A stretch of 64,000 nt of DNA from Glomus cerebriforme (GCA_003550305.1 QKYT01000004.1:78591-142590), one strand, 5' to 3'. Positions 21,500 to 34,271 are shown, counted from the stretch's first letter. Notes: generated by a model not told the origin, from the letters alone. Translations and numbers: made by a program.

Positions 21500-22590
21500 T
21501 AAAAAAAAAAAGGAAAAATGAAATTATAGAGAGAAAATAAAGAAATATATGGTATAAATATGAAAATAATTTTGATCCCTCATACAAACCAAAAGATGGA
21601 AATAAATTGAGTCATTTTATGCACTACATAAAATTGATATTCACGTTAGTTTTGATAAATAAGCAAAATTTTAATATTACAGTGATATTATGGTACAAGG
21701 ATAGGATTAATAAAATTTGTTGGGAAATTGCAATAAGATTTTCTCACTAAAAAAATTGAAAATGGTTAATATGATATCATTATTTATATTAGCAAAAATC
21801 AAAAGTTGAGAAAAACCAACATGCCAGTCTGAGTCATGCCGCATATAAAATCTGAATTGAAAAACAACTTAGCAGTGATTTAAATGACCTAGGTCATTTG
21901 TCATTTAAAAAATTATATCATGTGATCTCATAATTCTAGTCAAAATTATTCATAAATTTAAAATAAAAATTTTATCTCATCTATATAATTGTTGTTTAAA
22001 TGACAAATGTCATTTCAAAATAGTCAAATGACCAGAAGTGATATTATAGTAGTTTGACTAACTATGAGCTATTCTGTGAGTCTTTTTTAACTTTTAGACA
22101 AGTTTGACATCCTAAGAAAAAAGAGAATTTTTTTTTACAAAGTTCAATTGTTTATTAAAAAAATAATTTTATAAAAAAGTTTTTATTACAATTTAAAATA
22201 GAACGAATAAAATAAAAATAATCAAAAAATAATAATGAAAAGATTAAATAACTATAATAATAAATCATTAAAGATAGATTGTTCATAGGAAGTTCTTTAT
22301 CTAGAGTAATTTTTCTAATTCTCACTTACTTTTTGGATAAGCACCAAAATAATCGGATGAATTTAAAACAAAAAATTTGTACTTTAATTATCATAAACAT
22401 ATTTGTACATAAAGACGACATAAAATTACAGAATAATCAAATAATTCTAGCAATGTAAATAATTATAGGAAATAAATTGATAAAATTACATGGTAAAATG
22501 ACAATTTCTATCTTGGCTATAATTTTTATAATTTTATTTTTATGTGTAGTAATATTAGTTTTTATTAGTTGCTGAATGACTGAACAATAA
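21500..22590. other. AT-rich intergenic stretch
   Basis: No coding frame, RNA gene or defined element is supported. The phrase gacctaggtcatttgtcattta near 21888 and gacaaatgtcatttc near 22000 are short related palindromic pieces of unknown meaning. Confidence 0.4.
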
Positions 22591-22785
22591 TATGATTTTT
22601 TGCATCAAAGAAACACTTTGTTGATCAACAGATTTTTCTACGAACAAGATAAATCTTTAAGTATTTCCGAAAGTGTTTATGATTTATCTGAAGATTTGGA
22701 TACCGTTAAAGATAAATTTAAGGAGAAAGGAGTATTAAAAGATTATAAAATTTTGGATGTAGCTGAAGATTTTGAAATAGATTAA
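22591..22785 (+). pseudogene. 3' coding fragment, acidic, unknown family
   Basis: A 64-codon open stretch without an ATG at its 5' end reads like genuine protein, with SISESVYDLSEDLDTVKDKF and a C-terminal VAEDFEID before TAA. The composition (acidic, Lys-rich, few AT-driven residues) differs from chance frames nearby. It may be the last exon of a decayed gene. I cannot tell which family it belongs to. Confidence 0.3.
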
Positions 22786-23279
22786 AGAATAAGAGTTTGT
22801 ATATAAGGTTAACATAACAATAAGGTAAATATAATATAAGAACGCAAGAATATTTATTTTTTATTTTATTTTTATGTATGACAGAGGACTATATATTAGT
22901 AATTCTAGTACATAACAAAGTAATTATGTAGTAAAATCTAGGTTAATACTAAAACTAATCCCACCCGAAGAACGAATCGTCTTGTCTATTTTTTATAGGA
23001 AAAAGTAGGCACGGCCGTCCCATGTAAGAGAAAAATTGAATTAATAGAAAAAAATAAAAAAAAAAAACTTATCCGTATTATTCTTTTAACCATCTAAAGT
23101 TGCTTCACATAAATGTTGTAAAGTGAAGAGTGGTTTACCCTATTTGATATTGTTTTAAAGATTGAAATTTGTTGTGTGGTAAAAATAGACTAAAAAGAAA
23201 AAGGTGATGTTGAACTATATACAGTATAAGGGGTTATATATAACAATAAAAGCGATGTGTTAAAAACTACTAGATTTTC

Positions 23280-24440
23280 GACGGTTCATCGGAGAAGGAA
23301 TAGTGAGTTTAATGTGTTTGTTCTGATTATTGTAGTCGATACAAGAACACTTTTTTCTATATTAGTTTGGTTTCTTCAGACGTACCTGAGGAGCCAGATC
23401 CGTAATCCGGATATAATGAATCTGTGAGAGTATTGTTAAGCTTGTATATGCGTCTGTTGTATCTGTGTGTAGATGTTTGTTTATCATGATGAATTTGCTG
23501 ACTTGAAAAAGACGGGTATCAAGCATTGAGTAGGAAGTATCGTGTAAGAGTGCCTTCCGGCGGTTCCGTTGTTGTTTTTTTTTTCGATGCCTTTGTTAAT
23601 ATATCTGTACCATCCTCCAGGACCTGGTTTGTATTGAGTTTGTCCGGATTACTATATATTGGGAAAGGGGGACGAAGGGTAGTTTGTGGTCAGCTACTAA
23701 TGATGTCATCTGGAAGTGGATTCCAATTGTCAGGAATTGGTTGGTTTTTAATAACCGGATAGGGTGAAGAGGCTTGTGTGTTTTTTTTTGTGGTTTGAAT
23801 GGTTTGTCTATTGGTTTCTCGGTATTACATTTCTGATATGTGGAAGGGGACCTGTGATCTTTTTCTATCTCTAATTCTTTTGTATTTCACGTGTTTGATG
23901 ACTGTTTGATGGCTTTGTATAAAAGTGAGTGTTGGAACACAGTAATTTGTGATTATACACTGTTTGTATTACTAGGTTATTATTTTTGAGATATTGTAAG
24001 GATTTGTTTTCCATAGAAGCGATGCAACGAAGGGATCGGTCTCTGCGGGCTTGTTGGCGTTTTAATTTTTTTTTGTTATATTTGTCTTTAATTATTTTGT
24101 AATTGTATAATTCTTATTGTACAAATAATTACTGTGTTTACGTTTATGAGCTCTTGGGCCGGGGAGAAGAAATTCGTACATTATCTTGAGCGAAATACCT
24201 CTTCGGATAGATGTAACTTTTTTTGGGGGTTTGTTTACCCATTTATTATAAATGGTTTTAGTAACGTGTGCGTGTTTATCTTTGTGAGCGATAGGATCTT
24301 TTGTTTGTTGTACGTGCAATATTTAGTGTGAGGTACAGGAATACCGATTGGTGTTTGTCGATGTTGATCTCTTGTAATTCGCATGATGCGTATCTTACTA
24401 AAGTATTTATTTTGTATTCGTTTAAGGAGGACTTTTTGTA
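23280..24440 (-). other. Compositional island, possible decayed retroelement
   Basis: This 1.2-kb stretch is markedly richer in G on the plus strand (C on the minus strand) than its surroundings and lacks long A runs. The minus strand gives an uninterrupted 75-codon frame at 24319-24092 (including YNKWVNKPPKKV and SLKIMYEFLLPGPR) and many shorter coding-like pieces broken by stops. The plus strand frame 23526-23762 has a Ser/Gly/Val-rich chance-like composition. The strand bias and the Lys/Pro-rich minus-strand product suggest a decayed LINE-type or foreign element. I do not see a reverse-transcriptase catalytic YADD box, so this is a weak inference. Confidence 0.3.
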
Positions 24441-24888
24441 ACTTGAAAAACTGAGCGCAATATAAGAACAGTGTAATAATGTTCTGTACGCGTGACTTTT
24501 ATCTTCATTATGTTACTTACGTTATGCACTTGCAACCTACTACCATAAATATCATTTCTTAAAATAAGTACTAGATTATCCAGTATATATACTGATGATT
24601 TGCATAACCCTAAATCAATAATTATGAATACCGGAGAAATTAGGAAGGATGATGATCACGTTATTTTTTTTTTTAAAAAAAAATACTGTACGTACGACAT
24701 AGAAGGAACGTACGACAACCGAAATTGGAAATTTGTTAATTACAATAACAGATAATGATAATTTGGACGGGATTTCCTAAATATTTCACAATGTCAATGA
24801 GAAAAATCTGTAAAACTTAATTTAACCAAATTTAGATTTTTTTTTTCCCAACAAATTAAAATTTAAATAGTTAAAAAAAAGGGATGAT

Positions 24889-24975
24889 TATAAATAGGAA
24901 AAAAAAAAAATTGCGTCATTGTATGGAGTATAATAATATAAATAAGACGAATTTTTTTTTTTTTTAAAAAAAAAA
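24889..24975 (+). promoter_or_regulatory. TATA box and poly(dT)-poly(dA) tract upstream of F-box gene
   Basis: TATAAATA lies at 24889-24896, about 105 bases before the ATG at 25001. A T14A10 tract occupies 24952-24975. Poly(dA:dT) tracts are typical nucleosome-excluding promoter elements in fungi; the assignment here is by position only. Confidence 0.45.
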
Positions 24976-25000
24976 TTATTTGTCGAAAAAAAAAAAAAAA

Positions 25001-26488
25001 ATGATAACAATTGATAACGATAATCTTTTTATAATTTTTGAGGAATTAAAAGATGATAATAAAACACTTTTTTCATGTTCATTAGTTAATAGACAATGGT
25101 GTAAAATAGCGATACCAATTTTATGGAGGGATCCAATGAAAAAGAATTTCAATGAACAATTACTTGATATAATTAAATATTCTTTACCCAATAAATCCAA
25201 AACATTTTTATTAAATCAAGGAATTGATATTAATAAAAATAGAAAATTACAAAAGAAACCATTATTTGATTATATTAAATATTGTAAATATTTAAGATTT
25301 AATAAATTTAATGAATACATTAATTTATTAACAAAAACTTTAAAAGAAGAAGAAGATTATTTTTTAATAAAACAAGAAATTTTTAAAATTTTTATAAACA
25401 AATGTTCAGCAATCAAATATTTGGATTTAAAACTTACGGAAAGATATTATCAAGCATCACATGACGATGTTTCAAATTATCAATTATATAAATTTCCAGG
25501 AGCAAAGAATTGTTTTTTAGAAATTACAGAATTTCATTGTGATGCAAATATTGATTCATCAATATTTTATGGAATTTCAGAAATTTGTAAATTAATACAA
25601 AAGATTTATGTTTATCAATTATATGATAATCCTGGATTAATTAAATTAATTAAAGTACAAAAAAATTTAAAAAAATTTAAATATACAGCAAGTAAATTTA
25701 TTAAACATAGAGTTAATGAATTTAAAGGTATTGGAAAAGCTTTAGAAAATAATTCAAAAAATCTTTTACATTTTAAAGCAATGGAAGATCTTTATGGTAA
25801 TGGATTAATTCCTAAAATGTTATCAAAATTTCAAAATTTAGAAAAATTAATAATATTTAGATTATGTTATTGTTTTATGCAATATGAAATAGAACAACAA
25901 TTATCATTTACTTCATTTCCTAAATTAAAAGTTCTTCATATTCAAGATGCTTCAATTTATACTGTTAAAAAAATTATTGAAAAAACTGAAGGAAATCTTA
26001 TTAAACTTGCAATTTATGATGTTGAATATGATAAAAATTGTAATGATAATCCTTTTAAAGATCTTATTAAAACTATTTATCAAAATTGTCCTAATTTAAA
26101 ATTTCTTAGATTAGAAATTAGAAATAATGTTTTAAATGATTTTGAAAAATTATTAATTAATTGTAATCAATTAGAAGGTTTAGTTTTTGAACATTGTCGT
26201 TGGGAATTATATTTTATTGATGTTGGTAAAAATTTATTAAATTTATTGGCTAAATCTTCTTCAATTAATTTATGTAATTTTAAATTTTATCATGGTTGGA
26301 AATTTACTCATCATTTTTTAAATTTATTCTTTGAAATTTGGAAAGAAAGAAATGGAAGAATTCCTTTACGTTTTTATATGGTTGGTACGAATAAGTTTTT
26401 ATCAACTTTTGAAAAATTTAAAAATGAAGGTATTATTGAAAAATATGAAGATATTGATGAAATTTATTTTAAATGTTTTGAATGGTAA
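25001..26488 (+). CDS. F-box-like / leucine-rich protein, intronless (copy 1)
   Basis: A single exon encodes 495 residues from the first ATG. An in-frame TTG seven codons earlier lies in the A-run and is not a likely start. Residues 6-45 form an F-box-like motif (LFIIFEELKDDN, SCSLVNRQWCKIAIPILW). The rest is a diverged leucine-rich region with spaced LxxLxL and CxxLxxL patterns, as in proteins that present substrates to SCF ubiquitin ligases through Skp1. It shares landmarks with the genes at 34272 and 63817: the LFDYIKYCKYL segment, a PGAK motif, FYGISEICK, GLIKLIKVQKN, NCPNLKFL and a final IIEKYE. Role by family: substrate receptor; target unknown. Absence of introns, and the A/T tract before the ATG, are shared by the family. 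Confidence 0.8.
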   Translation: MITIDNDNLFIIFEELKDDNKTLFSCSLVNRQWCKIAIPILWRDPMKKNFNEQLLDIIKYSLPNKSKTFLLNQGIDINKNRKLQKKPLFDYIKYCKYLRFNKFNEYINLLTKTLKEEEDYFLIKQEIFKIFINKCSAIKYLDLKLTERYYQASHDDVSNYQLYKFPGAKNCFLEITEFHCDANIDSSIFYGISEICKLIQKIYVYQLYDNPGLIKLIKVQKNLKKFKYTASKFIKHRVNEFKGIGKALENNSKNLLHFKAMEDLYGNGLIPKMLSKFQNLEKLIIFRLCYCFMQYEIEQQLSFTSFPKLKVLHIQDASIYTVKKIIEKTEGNLIKLAIYDVEYDKNCNDNPFKDLIKTIYQNCPNLKFLRLEIRNNVLNDFEKLLINCNQLEGLVFEHCRWELYFIDVGKNLLNLLAKSSSINLCNFKFYHGWKFTHHFLNLFFEIWKERNGRIPLRFYMVGTNKFLSTFEKFKNEGIIEKYEDIDEIYFKCFEW

Positions 26489-27220
26489 TTGATAAATTTT
26501 TGTATTTTTTTTTAATAAAAATTTAATAATTTATTATTCGATAATCTTTTTCATGTGAACTTATTAATAAAAAAAAAGACCATTTATGACTTATTTTATT
26601 TAGAAAGGTGCATTCATAAAAACGAATACTGTAATATTATTATGAAAATTAAGTTTAAAAATATGCCGTTGTAAACTTAATTCTGGCCGGAATTAAAAAT
26701 TTGGCCAGAATTAACATATTAAAAATTTCAATAAATATTGGCCAACATTAAAATTTAACCGGAATTAACTTATCTTAACGCAATTACTGTAAATATACAT
26801 TTTTAACCGGTCAATTTAATTGGTTAATTTAACCGGTTAAAAACGGTTACAAGCTCTAGTTTCAATATAAATATTTTTCATATTTTACAATCACCCCGTG
26901 AACAAGTTCAAGTTCTATAAATATTGTCCTGAATTTTTCCAATTTACATAACCAATTTCTTAATGTTTATATTCATAATGTTTGTTATGTTTTTTAATAA
27001 ATAGATTCTTCGATCCAACTAATCTATTCGTTTGGATTTTCTTATCTTGCATTATTTTGGTTCTATTTTTCATTTTTTTTTTTCATTTTTTATTTTGATC
27101 GACGAAAATCTTCAAAACTTCCATATACTGTACAGTAATAGTCTAAACAGGTATTAGTATATATATTAATTGTATAATGTGATTTCTTAATTAATCGACA
27201 TTAAGATCGACAATTTCCTA
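26489..27220. other. Intergenic region with ggccggaatta / taaccggtt repeats
   Basis: At 26690-26860 the phrases ctggccggaattaaa, tggccagaattaac, aaccggaattaac and ttaaccggttaaaa recur in a short imperfect array. Related ggctagaattaa phrases lie at about 30450-30490. No gene is supported in the remainder. Confidence 0.45.
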
Positions 27221-27226
27221 ATAGAC

Positions 27227-27312
27227 TGACCAATAAATAATAGTTATTGGTCATGAGTGGCAAAATATCGTGTCCCCCTACGGGGTGACCGATATTTTAC
27301 CCCTGACCAATA
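27227..27312. repeat. Compound snapback repeat with GC-rich loop
   Basis: The phrase tgaccaataa is followed by ttattggtca (10-bp arms, 27227-27253). That arm then pairs again with gaccaata near 27305, enclosing caaaatatcg and cgatatttta arms around ccccctacggggt. The nested inverted repeats resemble the structure at 18871-18946 without sharing its sequence. Confidence 0.6.
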
Positions 27313-27478
27313 TTTGTCGTTAATCTAATAACTGTAAATATATTATTAACTCGTGATTCTAATTTGATTTCAAACGGAAGCACTAAAAACCGTCTCTTTA
27401 AACTAAATGATCATCCCGAGAACATTTTGTGTAGCATCATGTGTAGCATCAGAAAAAAAAAAGATGTACTCCACTCCA

Positions 27479-27487
27479 TATATAAAG
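27479..27487 (+). promoter_or_regulatory. TATA box of small secreted protein gene
   Basis: TATATAAAG lies 61 bases before the ATG at 27548. The distance agrees with TATA-like motifs before other genes in this window (50612, 47268-47274 minus, 37465-37473 minus). Confidence 0.5.
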
Positions 27488-27547
27488 GTAATAGAATAAA
27501 GTGAGAATACATTAATTCTTTTTAATAACACTTTACTACGTTTAACC

Positions 27548-28069
27548 ATGCAATATTCTACTGTCTCTCGTTTGACTTTTATTCTCTTAACCTTTCTCCT
27601 TGTTACCACCTTTTCTTTTCAAGAGGAATTAGTTCCAGTCAAACAAATTTATAGTAATCCGCTCAAACTCGTAAAAGTTGGAGACAACAAATTGATCGCA
27701 GAAGTTTCATGGAATGGAACGCATGAAGGAAATGATGGTAATATTTTAAAACTTTTATCATTAATAATAATTAAAAAATAATTTTTCTGATTATTTTCTA
27801 AAAATAGAACCAGTCTTAGGCAAATTTAAGTGTTTTTCTAAGGCTGTGACTGTTAAAGGCTCTCCTCAGGTAAATTATTCAAAAAAAGAAATAAAACTTT
27901 AAAATAAAATGTTCATTTTTTCCCCATCCTTAATTTCTAGCATCTTGTATACGGTGACCATAAGACCCGCTTTGAAATAGACATTCATAAGAAAAATGTC
28001 AATGTGAAATGTCGATATGGAATAGTAGATATTTCATCTTTCAAAAAAATCATTTATTTTAGAACTTAA
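27548..28069 (+). CDS. Small secreted protein of unknown function
   Basis: The exon model is 27548-27737, 27808-27869 and 27941-28069, giving 126 residues. An N-terminal signal peptide is clear (LTFILLTFLLVTTFSF, cleavage likely near SFQ-EEL). The mature part of about 100 residues contains two Cys (KCFSK and KCRYG), an N-glycosylation site (NGT) and alternating beta-like strands (LIAEVSW, FEIDIHKK). It has no membrane segment, so secretion is predicted. Frame, phases (1 and 0) and GT/AG sites all agree. I do not recognise a domain. A role at the host interface or cell wall is possible but only by analogy with other small secreted fungal proteins. Codon use is less AT-extreme than in the F-box genes. 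Confidence 0.7.
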
Positions 28070-31000
28070 TTCACACTTTTTGAGTTTATATTATTATTGT
28101 CACTGGTTTGACAATTACAAACTTGTAATTTAATAATATTATTAAATATCTTATATTTACATTAATTTAATATTTAATAAAAAAATAAGTTAATAAATTG
28201 ATTAAAGGTGCAGACTTTTGATGCTCATATGACGTAACTTCACAGTTTTGACGCATGACGTAACTAAAACTAAATGTCAATATATTAGTAATATATTATT
28301 CATATATGACTCATATTAGCAAACTTGATCATGCATAGTCTACAGATTTTTGAGTCATAACGAACTATAGTTTTTTTTTATAATTTATCAGTTGATTTAT
28401 TGTAAAAAAAAATAGAAATTTTATAAAAGTATAAACTATGAAGGATTATAACTCATCGTATTTAATTGACTCATTTTTAATAAATCTCATATTCTTAATT
28501 ATATAAATGACCCTTTTTTTTCAAAATTTTATATTATCCTAATTTTATGTTTAAAATTTTAGGTAAATCTTTGGCAGGTTAATATCAAGGAAGAAGATGT
28601 GTTTTTTTTACAAAAGATAAAGATATTGAACGAAAAAAACTTAAAGGCAAGAAATTGAAAAGATGTCTTTTCAGATAAAATTTCTTTGACAAACTGACTC
28701 AAACGTATATACAGTTGATCGCAGCCGCAACAGCCGCAACAATAACCAATACAATCACAATATTCATTATAAAAGTTACACTGAGTACCAAATGTACCTG
28801 ATACCTAAAACACCATGCCTGAGTGGTTTTGACATTTATAAATGTTAAACTCATGGTACCGACTAATTCAATGTTAATTTTTAGAAATTACGAGAAAAAA
28901 AGTGATCCATCATTTAATAAAATATGGAATCCTAAAAATACGTAATTATGAATAAAAATAAAAATACATTTGATTCAAAGAATTATTTGAATACTTAAGA
29001 TTCAAAAAATTCTTTTTTTTTTTTTATATAAATATCATGAGAACTTGAGAAGCCAAGAAGGAAAATATTTTTTAATATAAATTTACGAAATAAATTCAAA
29101 CATCTAATTATTTTTTTCTTGGGATAATGCAACTAGAATCTATTTTATTGTTGATTCTTTAAGTAAATGATCAATTCCTTTTTTTTTTTAATAAGTATGA
29201 GTATTAAACATAAAAATAAGCAAATTTTCTTGTAAAATTTCCAATTAATGTAATGAATCAATGGTGCTAATTAGTTAAATAATACATAAAATAATTTTTA
29301 TTATTATCATTGAAAATATTCGAAAGAACGAAAGAGCTGAAGAACTTAAGTGTATTATAAATCACACCAAAAATACTGTCAGAGCTTGTAAAATAAATGT
29401 TTTTATAGGCCATAGAAGAACGATTCATGTGAAGACACTAGAACCAGTATCCAATATCATATATATATATATATATAGTGTTAATGACACTTCTGCCTGT
29501 TTTTGAGATCGATTTCGATTAAACAAATAGCAATGAAAAAAAATCATACAAAAATTTATTTACATAAAAAATTAGTGTCATCACTATTAGTATTTGCCCA
29601 AGAAATTAAGCATTATCAATTTATCATAGTGTTATAGAAAATTAAAGACATAAATTCCATTTGTTACTGTGATGAGCTGAACAAACACTTGGCATTCGAT
29701 GTCGAAAATAACCACATAATACTTAACTAAATAACGTTGATCGGCAGTAACTCAGGCCAAAATTTATAAAGCAAGCTCGAATTACCAGGTTTTATGCGAT
29801 ATAGCATGCAGCTTAATGACAATTATTTATCATGATACGACGAAAAAAATCTTAAATTGATGAACAAAATTATTTACCTGGTAAAAGGCTAGAAATGTTA
29901 AACTCTCTGCAATACCAAACGCTTTGCTATTCTACTAAACTTACGACTAGTATTGTGATATAATCAAAATAGCGTTTTTTTATGGTGTACCGTGATCGTA
30001 ATATTTATTTCAATCTAACCTTATTGAGTTTCATTAATTATTCACATGTATGACGACAAATAAAGATGCACAATTTATTTTAGCTAATTACTATTACAAT
30101 GGTGAAGGAACAGAAATAATTTAGAAAAAAGCATTTATTGGCATTGAACAAACTTAAAAGTAGCAGAAAGTAGAGGTAACCCAGCCCAGAATTTTTAAAT
30201 ATACTGTAATATAGTAGATTTTTGATATTTTTTTTTTTGTAATTTTAATGAATAAAATTTGATAATAGCTCTTTTGTAATATTTCTGATGTGCAGCCAAA
30301 TTTTTAAATTTCGTGTTGCAGAAGGCACAGAAATTTAATTTTGACAGAAATGATTTAATTTTTTTTTTAACATAAAAAAAATTATTATTTTATAAAAATA
30401 AAAATGTTGATATTAAATACATTGTTGTTTAATTTTGTCAACTTTAATTTCGGCTAGAATTAATTGGAAAATTTTGGCTAGAATTAAGAAATTATGAAAA
30501 TCGAATTTAGGATCAACTCGGACCCAGATGGGTTTTGAGCCCAAATCTGGACCTCTAGCAGAAAGTAACAATCAAATAACCTAAATTCTAATGATGAATT
30601 AATTGCCGAATTTTATTTATTTACTGTTATATACAGTATACATTTTATGAAAATTAAATTTTTACAAGTAATAAAAAACATACTAGATAATAGTAAGTAT
30701 CATTTTTTCTATGCATCATTGACTTCATTGTTCATTCGCCATCTTCCATATTTTGTATTTCTTTCATACTTATATTATCACGTTTTAATCCCCACAAATT
30801 ACAAAATATCGGATACAAAAGATCAAAAGGATTTCCCATGAATAATAAAAAAATAAGAATAATGAATTTAACTTTACAAATCATTTCCTCTGGATTTTCA
30901 TTGCCATATAGATGATATATTATCTAGCCGAAATGTTAATAATTAGAGTTTTTTTCATTTAAAATTACGTGATTAAAAGATTTAACATGAATTTTATAAA

Positions 31001-33060
31001 AAAAAAAAAATTTTTTTTGGCTCGAAGGCTAAAATTCAGTTTTAGGATTTACTTTACAAATTACTATTATTTTGTTCTTTTTTTAAAGAATATCAAATAG
31101 AAAAATAAAGATATTCGGCTTTGTTTTTAGGGATGTTTAACTCTTTTTAACTTTAGACGTATATTAACTTTTTTTCTACTCTTGTAGGTTTCAATTTTCG
31201 TTTAGATTTACTATTTTCTTTTTCTGAAACTTTCAGTTGGAATATTGAGGCAAACGTTTGTTTATTTGTATGTCCTTTTATTATTCTTTTTATTCCAGTT
31301 TTTTCTTTATGAATGGTTTAGACATTACGTCCTAATTTCTTGTTCCACACCGTTTAAAGAATGTGATATGAATGTGGAGCATATTAGAATTTCTGCACTA
31401 TTTCTGCCTCAATGGTATACTATTTTAAAAATTCTTATAGTTTTGTGACTGAATGATTACATTCAAGGTATGTTTTTATTTATTTATTATTTATTCTTTT
31501 GAATATTACTAATTAATTTTCTTTTTCATAAGAACATTTCACATTTAAAGGATGTAGGTTTAGCATCTAATTTTTTTTGGAGGAACAAGAACATTTCCTT
31601 TCCTTTTTTTTCTGAATTAACTTTGATTTTGAAGTTGTAGGATTGGCGAAATTGAAAGTACTTCGATCGATCCCTATAAGCTAAATATACCTTGGTAAAT
31701 TTCAAAAATGCTTTTTTTAATATTAATTTAAAGAAACATCACTAATGTTTCTTTTTATCTTTTAATAGAAGACAAACCTTTAAAGATGAACTGGAGATGA
31801 ACAAAATTTCAGTAAGCTTCACAGAAATATTAACTCAAAGAAACATTATTAATGATACTTTTTTTCTTTTAGTCATTATTAGACCTATTACTGTAATCTT
31901 TGGAAAACTACCTTTGGAGAAGAGAAATGAATTTTGGCGGCCATTTCCTTTGAGGGATAATATTAATGTTTATTTATTTTTATTTTTTTAGGGAATGAGC
32001 CTAAATCAGCAGTAAAAGGGACCGGCACAGCGATAGTCACGTAATTTCGAGAAAACCGCAATTTAAATCATGTGAAACTTAGAAAGAAATTTTGCAAACA
32101 TTTTATTAATAACATTAATTTTCTTTCCGTGTATTTATTTTATTTATATTATAAAATATACAAATGCATTCAATAAAAATTTATAGTAAAAAAATAACTC
32201 ATTTCAAAAATATTTTTATTACTAATAAAATAAAAAATATACTATTCGAAAGATTTGATTGGTAGGCAAATCTGATTGATTGGCGTATCACTACCGTTTG
32301 CTGCCATATATCATGTGATAGTGAGATTATATTAATAAGGTTCAGATTCATGAGATGAATTTTGCGTTGCATTCTCTTTTCAAATACGATCGCAGGCTTA
32401 TTGAATATGTAACATGATATGTAAAATTTTTTTTTTCATTTTTTATTATAAGTTTTTAATATCAGATATCGTTGATTATTCTCCTCCCTCCTGATATCTA
32501 ATTTTTTATGATTTTATATATAATTGGTTTTTACAATTAAATTTACAAATAATTTTTTTGATTAATTTCTACTATACAATTAAAGTAAACAATTGTTTAA
32601 ATAGTTTTACAAACTATATAATTTTGTATATCATGATGGTTTTTATACAATGTATTATAAATATTAATTTTTCGTTTAAAAATAAGAGTGATAAAGTTGG
32701 TAAGTAGGAGCCAAATGAGTTTTATTAACCGGTTAATATTAAAGTGATAATATCAAGTGCATCAAATTCTTTAACGAAAATAAATAATTTAAGTTTTTAT
32801 TTCCGTTAAATAATAAAAAAAAATCTCAATAATTATATTTTATCAAACATAATCAAAGTACTGTATGTATAATATTTAATGAGGGAAATATTATTATCAA
32901 AAGATTAAAATAAATAATTACGTACAGTAAATATATTTAAATTGTGATTAAAATGTAATACATTTTTTATACATTAACTGAATTTCTCGGTTCGGTATTC
33001 TTTCAATCAATCCGAATCAAGAGATCATATATAATTATAATTTATATTTATCATTCAACG
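28070..33060. other. Long gene-poor, AT-rich region
   Basis: Nearly 5 kb without a supported gene. The frame at 30647-30841 is hydrophobic and AT-driven. At 31230-32030 short protein-like pieces (FGKLPLEKRNEFWRPFPLRD at about 31890-31950, EHIRISALFLPQWYTILK at about 31378-31430) may be remains of a decayed gene, but I cannot connect them. A TA microsatellite lies near 29450-29477. The rest shows only homopolymers. Confidence 0.4.
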
Positions 33061-33267
33061 TAAACATTGATATCATCATCTTCTTATCGAAAAATCATTA
33101 TCGATTTAATTTATAATCATTATAGAAAAAAAAAAGTATTTATTCACAATGGATTAATGAATTTCACTCGAACTTTCAAAAAACAAATATATAAAAAAAT
33201 ACATTCACAAAATATATCGCAAATAATTATATTTACTTTTGTTTTTAATCGAATAAATCTAATCAAA

Positions 33268-33875
33268 ATGAAATTTAATTCCTCGGTTCTCTTTTACTTT
33301 GTCATTGTCATTGTCTTTATGGCAATGTTTATTTGCGCTCAGGCTAAAGAAAGTGAAGATTGCAGAATTAAAGTTTATAGGCCCAGACAAGGATCCGCAT
33401 ATCAATTTTACAGTTGGCAATACGTAGAATATAGTGTTAGTAGTGGTTGTATTAAAACAGGTTCGTTCGTATTAATTTATTAAAGAATTCTTAAAGGAAG
33501 TTTTATTTTCGTTAATAATTTTTTGCCAACAACTTAATTTTAATAGGCGGAAGAAATAAGATTGATATAAGTATTATTAGTACTGACGGTGAAGAAGTTT
33601 ACGATATTGTTAAAAATGGTTATGTGAGTATTTTTTTTTCCACCTATCTTGAACGTCATTTCTCGTCTTTTTTTTTCTATCTAATTTATAATTTACTAAC
33701 TAATTGTTTCTTTATTAAAAATTTAAAGTTGGATATTACTAGAAAAATTAAATATTGGATTGATCCGAATTGGGCAAATGACGGAGATGAATATTATGTT
33801 AAGATCACTTTGAATAAAAATAAACACGGAAAATCCGGATACTTTACAACTTATGCATACGTTAATGATAAGTAA
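33268..33875 (+). CDS. Small secreted Kre9/Knh1-like protein
   Basis: The exon model is 33268-33460, 33547-33623 and 33729-33875, giving 138 residues. The signal peptide (FYFVIVIVFMAMFICAQA) is followed by a beta-sandwich-like domain. This begins IKVYRPRQGSAYQFYSWQYV, continues with strands KIDISIIST and VYDIVKNG, has an aromatic turn with the core KYWIDPNW, then DEYYVKITL and a C-terminal SGYFTTYAYV. This order (proline-rich start, YSW/YxV strand, Y-W-P turn, YYVKI, SGYF end) fits the Kre9/Knh1-like family (PF10342), which acts in cell-wall beta-1,6-glucan assembly or is carried on Ser/Thr-rich GPI proteins. Here there is no GPI signal or Ser/Thr tail, so it is a stand-alone secreted domain. 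An earlier in-frame ATG exists upstream, but the chosen start gives the signal peptide at the N-terminus. Confidence 0.7.
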
Positions 33876-34271
33876 TCGTAAAGATTAAAGTAGTATTAAA
33901 GTATTTTCTTTATATGTTAATAATCTACAATATAATAAATACATTTTAGTAATAAAAATATAATTTATATATTGAATAAAAAGATAATCAAACGCTCATT
34001 TAAAAAAAAAATATTTTCTAATTATTATTTGTTTAACAAAAATTAAAACCACATGTTACGACAGTTACGCAGTACTTGCGCAACACAAAAATTTAAATGA
34101 TCACACAGGTGTATTTAATGCATGCGATTTTTAAAAATTTGCAAACATAAAGGAGTAAACCAATTGTAAATCAATTCCTAAAATTTCTTAGCGTGTTTAC
34201 AAATAAACCTTTGTATCATAAAATAAAAAAAAAAAAAAAAATTTAAACAAAAAATTCTTTCTTTTTTTACA

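Noticed and set aside
30647..31991. Three frames of 62-68 codons (30647, 31245, 31797)
   Set aside because: Hydrophobic AT-driven translations; only short protein-like pieces, not enough for a gene call.
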